Assembly (NCBI GenBank): GCA_017427885.1 | Contig: JAFRRW010000010.1 | Coordinates: 124,001 to 188,000, forward strand | DNA: 64,000 bases | Direction of reading: 5' to 3' | DNA from: Bacteroidales bacterium | Lineage (GTDB): Bacteria; Bacteroidota; Bacteroidia; Bacteroidales; UBA932 | Part shown: in pieces, positions 62,022 through 64,000 of the stretch | Position numbering within the stretch: position 1 is the stretch's first letter | Layout: every line of letters begins with the position of its first letter | The notes under the pieces: model-generated | What the model saw: the letters and a program-made list of their open reading frames with translations, nothing else | Databases searched by the model: none | Told to the model about the DNA's origin: nothing | Position numbers and translations under genes: made by a program

Positions 62022-63266
62022 ATGAACGAACTGTCTTACAAATCATTGTCCCTGAGGGCGCTGGCCATTCTGGCCCTTGCCTTCCTCTTCCCCGCCGCGG
62101 CCGCATTCGCCCAGGATTTCTGGGAGCAGGCCGAGCCTGAGAAATACGTCCAGACCATACGTGTGGTCTCCCCCGAACTGCGCAGTGACGTTCAGGGTAA
62201 GGTGAACGTCCGTTTCTTTGCCCCCGGGATGGACCAGGTGATGGCCCGCAGCGTCACATACTCCCCCAAAGGAAAGGCCGGCCACATCGTCCTCACTCCG
62301 AAGCCCATTCAACTGACGAGGGATGGTTTCGGCGAGTTCACTTTCCGCTGCTCGGACCTCCCCTACGGCCCCATAACGGTGCAGTTATATGCACTGAATT
62401 CTGCAGGACAGCGCGACATCTTCGAACTGCAACTATACAATACTTCCCGCAGAATAGTGCCCCCTTCCGGCATCCCTGACACGATTCCTGCACCCGCCAA
62501 GGGTATGGCCCTGGCCTTCAGCGACGACTTCGACGGGCCCCTTTCCATCTCCAAGGACGGCCGGGGCGCGAGGTACAACGCCCACAAGCCCAAATGGGGC
62601 GACTTCAGCGGCTGGCCATTCAGCGACCCCGAAGGTGAACTCAATCCCTTCGACCAGAGGGACACTTATATGATTATCAAGGCCCGCAAGCCGGCCGGGA
62701 CCAGGGGTTCCTCAGGCCTCATCGCCTCCGTCGATATGGACGACAACGGCTTCTGGGCCAAGGCCCCGTTCTATATGGAATGCCGTTTCCAGGCACATTC
62801 CTCCTCCGGGACCTGGCCCGCGTTCTGGACCATCACCAACACGGGCCGAGGGGGCGGGGACGAACTTGACATAGTCGAGGCCTACGGCGGCTGGGGCGAC
62901 ATGAACCCCAACGACACTGGTTACTACACCACCTCGCATTTCTGGGGCAAGAGAGGGGCCGACGGCAAGCCCGTGAAGCATCCCGACCAGTACAACGAGA
63001 TGAGGGAGATTTCCGACGGGACCTCCTGGAGCGAGGCCTTCCACACCTACGGCCTCTACGTGGACAAGGAGAACACCATTTATTACCTCGACGACCAGGA
63101 GGTATGGCGCCATACGACCAACCCCGTCTCCTACGAGAGGCCGCACGTGTTCATGGTCAATTACGCCATCGGCGGCGGCAGCGGCTGGTACATCGACCTG
63201 GAGCGCTACGGCAACGCCTCGGATATGTTCGTCGACTACGTAAGGGTATTTACGAAATCTGAATAA
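62022..63266 (+). CDS. glycoside hydrolase family 16, secreted
   Basis: 414 aa from ATG 62022; a TTG nine bases upstream is less likely. Signal peptide (about 1-30, ending AFAQ). An N-terminal beta domain (to about 150) precedes the GH16 jelly roll, where GDELDIVEAYGG supplies the nucleophile and acid/base glutamates (E-L-D-I-V-E). GH16 enzymes cut beta-1,3/1,4-glucans, laminarin, agar or porphyran; the DIVE version fits laminarinase-like subfamilies. A HAD phosphatase starts directly after the stop. Confidence 0.9.
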   Translation: MNELSYKSLSLRALAILALAFLFPAAAAFAQDFWEQAEPEKYVQTIRVVSPELRSDVQGKVNVRFFAPGMDQVMARSVTYSPKGKAGHIVLTPKPIQLTRDGFGEFTFRCSDLPYGPITVQLYALNSAGQRDIFELQLYNTSRRIVPPSGIPDTIPAPAKGMALAFSDDFDGPLSISKDGRGARYNAHKPKWGDFSGWPFSDPEGELNPFDQRDTYMIIKARKPAGTRGSSGLIASVDMDDNGFWAKAPFYMECRFQAHSSSGTWPAFWTITNTGRGGGDELDIVEAYGGWGDMNPNDTGYYTTSHFWGKRGADGKPVKHPDQYNEMREISDGTSWSEAFHTYGLYVDKENTIYYLDDQEVWRHTTNPVSYERPHVFMVNYAIGGGSGWYIDLERYGNASDMFVDYVRVFTKSE

Positions 63267-63920
63267 GTGAGATACTGGACTGTACTTTTCGACCTTGACG
63301 GGACGCTGCTGGACACGATAGACGACCTTGGAGCGGCCGTCAACCACGCCCTCGCCCTCCGCGGCCTTCCCCTGCATACGAGGGAAGAATACAAGATGAT
63401 GGTGGGCACCGGAATCCGGAACCTCAACCGTCTCTCCCTGCCTGAGAACCTCAGCGGGGACGACGCCCTCCTGGATGCCTGCCTGAAGGATTTCCTGGAG
63501 TATTACACGTCCCACATCGACGTCAACACCCGTCCCTACCCCGGGATGCCGGAACTCCTGAAGGAGCTCTCCGACAAGGGGGTGAAACTCGCAGTGACTT
63601 CGAACAAGTTCCAGGCGGGGACCGAACATCTGATGAGGGAATTCTTCCCCGGCATCGGTTTCGTCGCCATCCTCGGAAACAGGCCCGGAGCACCGCTGAA
63701 GCCCGATCCGGCCATCGTCCGGGAGGTCCTGTCCCTCAGCGGTTCCCCGAAGGAAAAGGCCGTACTGGTCGGGGATTCCGCCACCGACATCGCCACGGCC
63801 GCGAACGGGGGCATCGCCTCCATCGGGGTGGGCTGGGGCTTCCGTCCCCTTTCCGAACTTTCCGGAGCCGGTGCCATAGCCCTCACCCCCGCCGACCTCA
63901 GGGACCTGCTGCTGGATTAA
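63267..63920 (+). CDS. HAD-family phosphoglycolate phosphatase-like protein
   Basis: 217 aa; the start is a GTG that immediately follows the GH16 stop. HAD motif I is FDLDGTLLDT with Asp9 and Asp11, motif II LAVTSNK, motif III GAPLKPDP (Lys), motif IV VGDSATDI. The cap between motifs I and II is helical, as in Gph/PGP proteins. It dephosphorylates 2-phosphoglycolate or related sugar phosphates. Coupled to GH16 by adjacency only. Confidence 0.9.
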   Translation: MRYWTVLFDLDGTLLDTIDDLGAAVNHALALRGLPLHTREEYKMMVGTGIRNLNRLSLPENLSGDDALLDACLKDFLEYYTSHIDVNTRPYPGMPELLKELSDKGVKLAVTSNKFQAGTEHLMREFFPGIGFVAILGNRPGAPLKPDPAIVREVLSLSGSPKEKAVLVGDSATDIATAANGGIASIGVGWGFRPLSELSGAGAIALTPADLRDLLLD

Positions 63921-63954
63921 AATCTTCCTTAAATCAATATTTCTTATTATTGAT

Positions 63955-63962
63955 TATATTTG
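63955..63962 (+). promoter_or_regulatory. -7 box for a gene beyond the window
   Basis: TATATTTG matches TAnnTTTG. The 80 bases after the HAD gene hold no supported gene. Confidence 0.35.
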
Positions 63963-64000
63963 TATGATTCAATCCAACCTTGACAAGTTGAATATTTAAA

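Noticed and set aside
63964..63999. 11-codon frame at the right edge
   Set aside because: Too short and lacking any supporting feature; only the -7 box before it is reported.

Overview
The window is a 64-kb piece of a Bacteroidota chromosome, most likely an uncultured Bacteroidales from a gut or rumen-type habitat. Three things point there: promoters of the Bacteroidota form (TAnnTTTG at -7, sometimes TTTG about 20 bases upstream) instead of -35/-10 boxes, almost no Shine-Dalgarno sequences, and the gene content (GH29, GH43, GH16 and CE15 enzymes, 3-keto-disaccharide hydrolase, DUF3667, BtuB with a B12 riboswitch, the acn-icd-gltA cluster, two phenylacetate-CoA ligases with indolepyruvate oxidoreductase). 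The genome is fairly GC-rich and densely packed. The genus is inference only.

Layout. 1-23 kb is a patchwork of short operons for glycan breakdown and envelope upkeep: a truncated fucosidase, CE15 esterase, 3-keto-glycoside hydrolase, upp, secreted peptidases, a Fur-headed five-gene operon (Fur, M15 peptidase, lipoprotein, MsrA, metallophosphoesterase), a three-gene glycosidase/esterase operon, a Zn/Cd-type P-type ATPase, tRNA-Leu(CAA), and a GH43-VanX-GDPD-DUF3667 operon. 23.2-28.1 kb is the oxidative TCA branch (acn-icd-gltA). From 48.9 down to 28.1 kb runs an unbroken minus-strand set: ilvD-ilvB-ilvN-ilvC-leuA-leuC-leuD-leuA2-leuB-ilvE-asnA, then iorA-iorB-aminotransferase-paaK-paaK-ACT-DUF554. 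The first part makes branched-chain amino acids. The second interconverts aryl acids, aryl-CoAs, aryl-pyruvates and aromatic amino acids. The ilv/leu run begins with a complete transcription attenuator: a 23-codon leader peptide rich in Leu/Ile/Val, an 11-bp antiterminator and an intrinsic terminator. 49-53.7 kb holds an omega-amidase, a TerB-DnaJ protein and a cobalamin-riboswitch-controlled BtuB plus a short FecCD permease.

54.4-61.2 kb is an accessory island, AT-richer than its surroundings from about 56.8 to 60.6 kb. It carries a WYL regulator with an EVE-like protein, a 97-aa orphan protein, a cysteine-rich exported protein with 12 CxxC knuckles, a MazG-type pyrophosphohydrolase next to a nuclease-helicase (DUF2075), and a macro-like protein. 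Two copies of a 130-210 nt element that looks like a structured RNA lie among these genes. Their promoters, and that of the WYL operon, carry the same TTGT-type dyad at exactly the same distance from the -7 box; a fourth candidate lies far away upstream of a 41-codon ORF at 8.5 kb. I consider this WYL/dyad/RNA/nuclease-helicase arrangement the best candidate for an undescribed system. An 85-bp three-armed repeat brackets the island and recurs after the tRNA gene.

61.2-64 kb returns to ordinary content: DUF2752 and TM2 membrane proteins, a GH16 beta-glucanase and a phosphoglycolate-phosphatase-like HAD enzyme.
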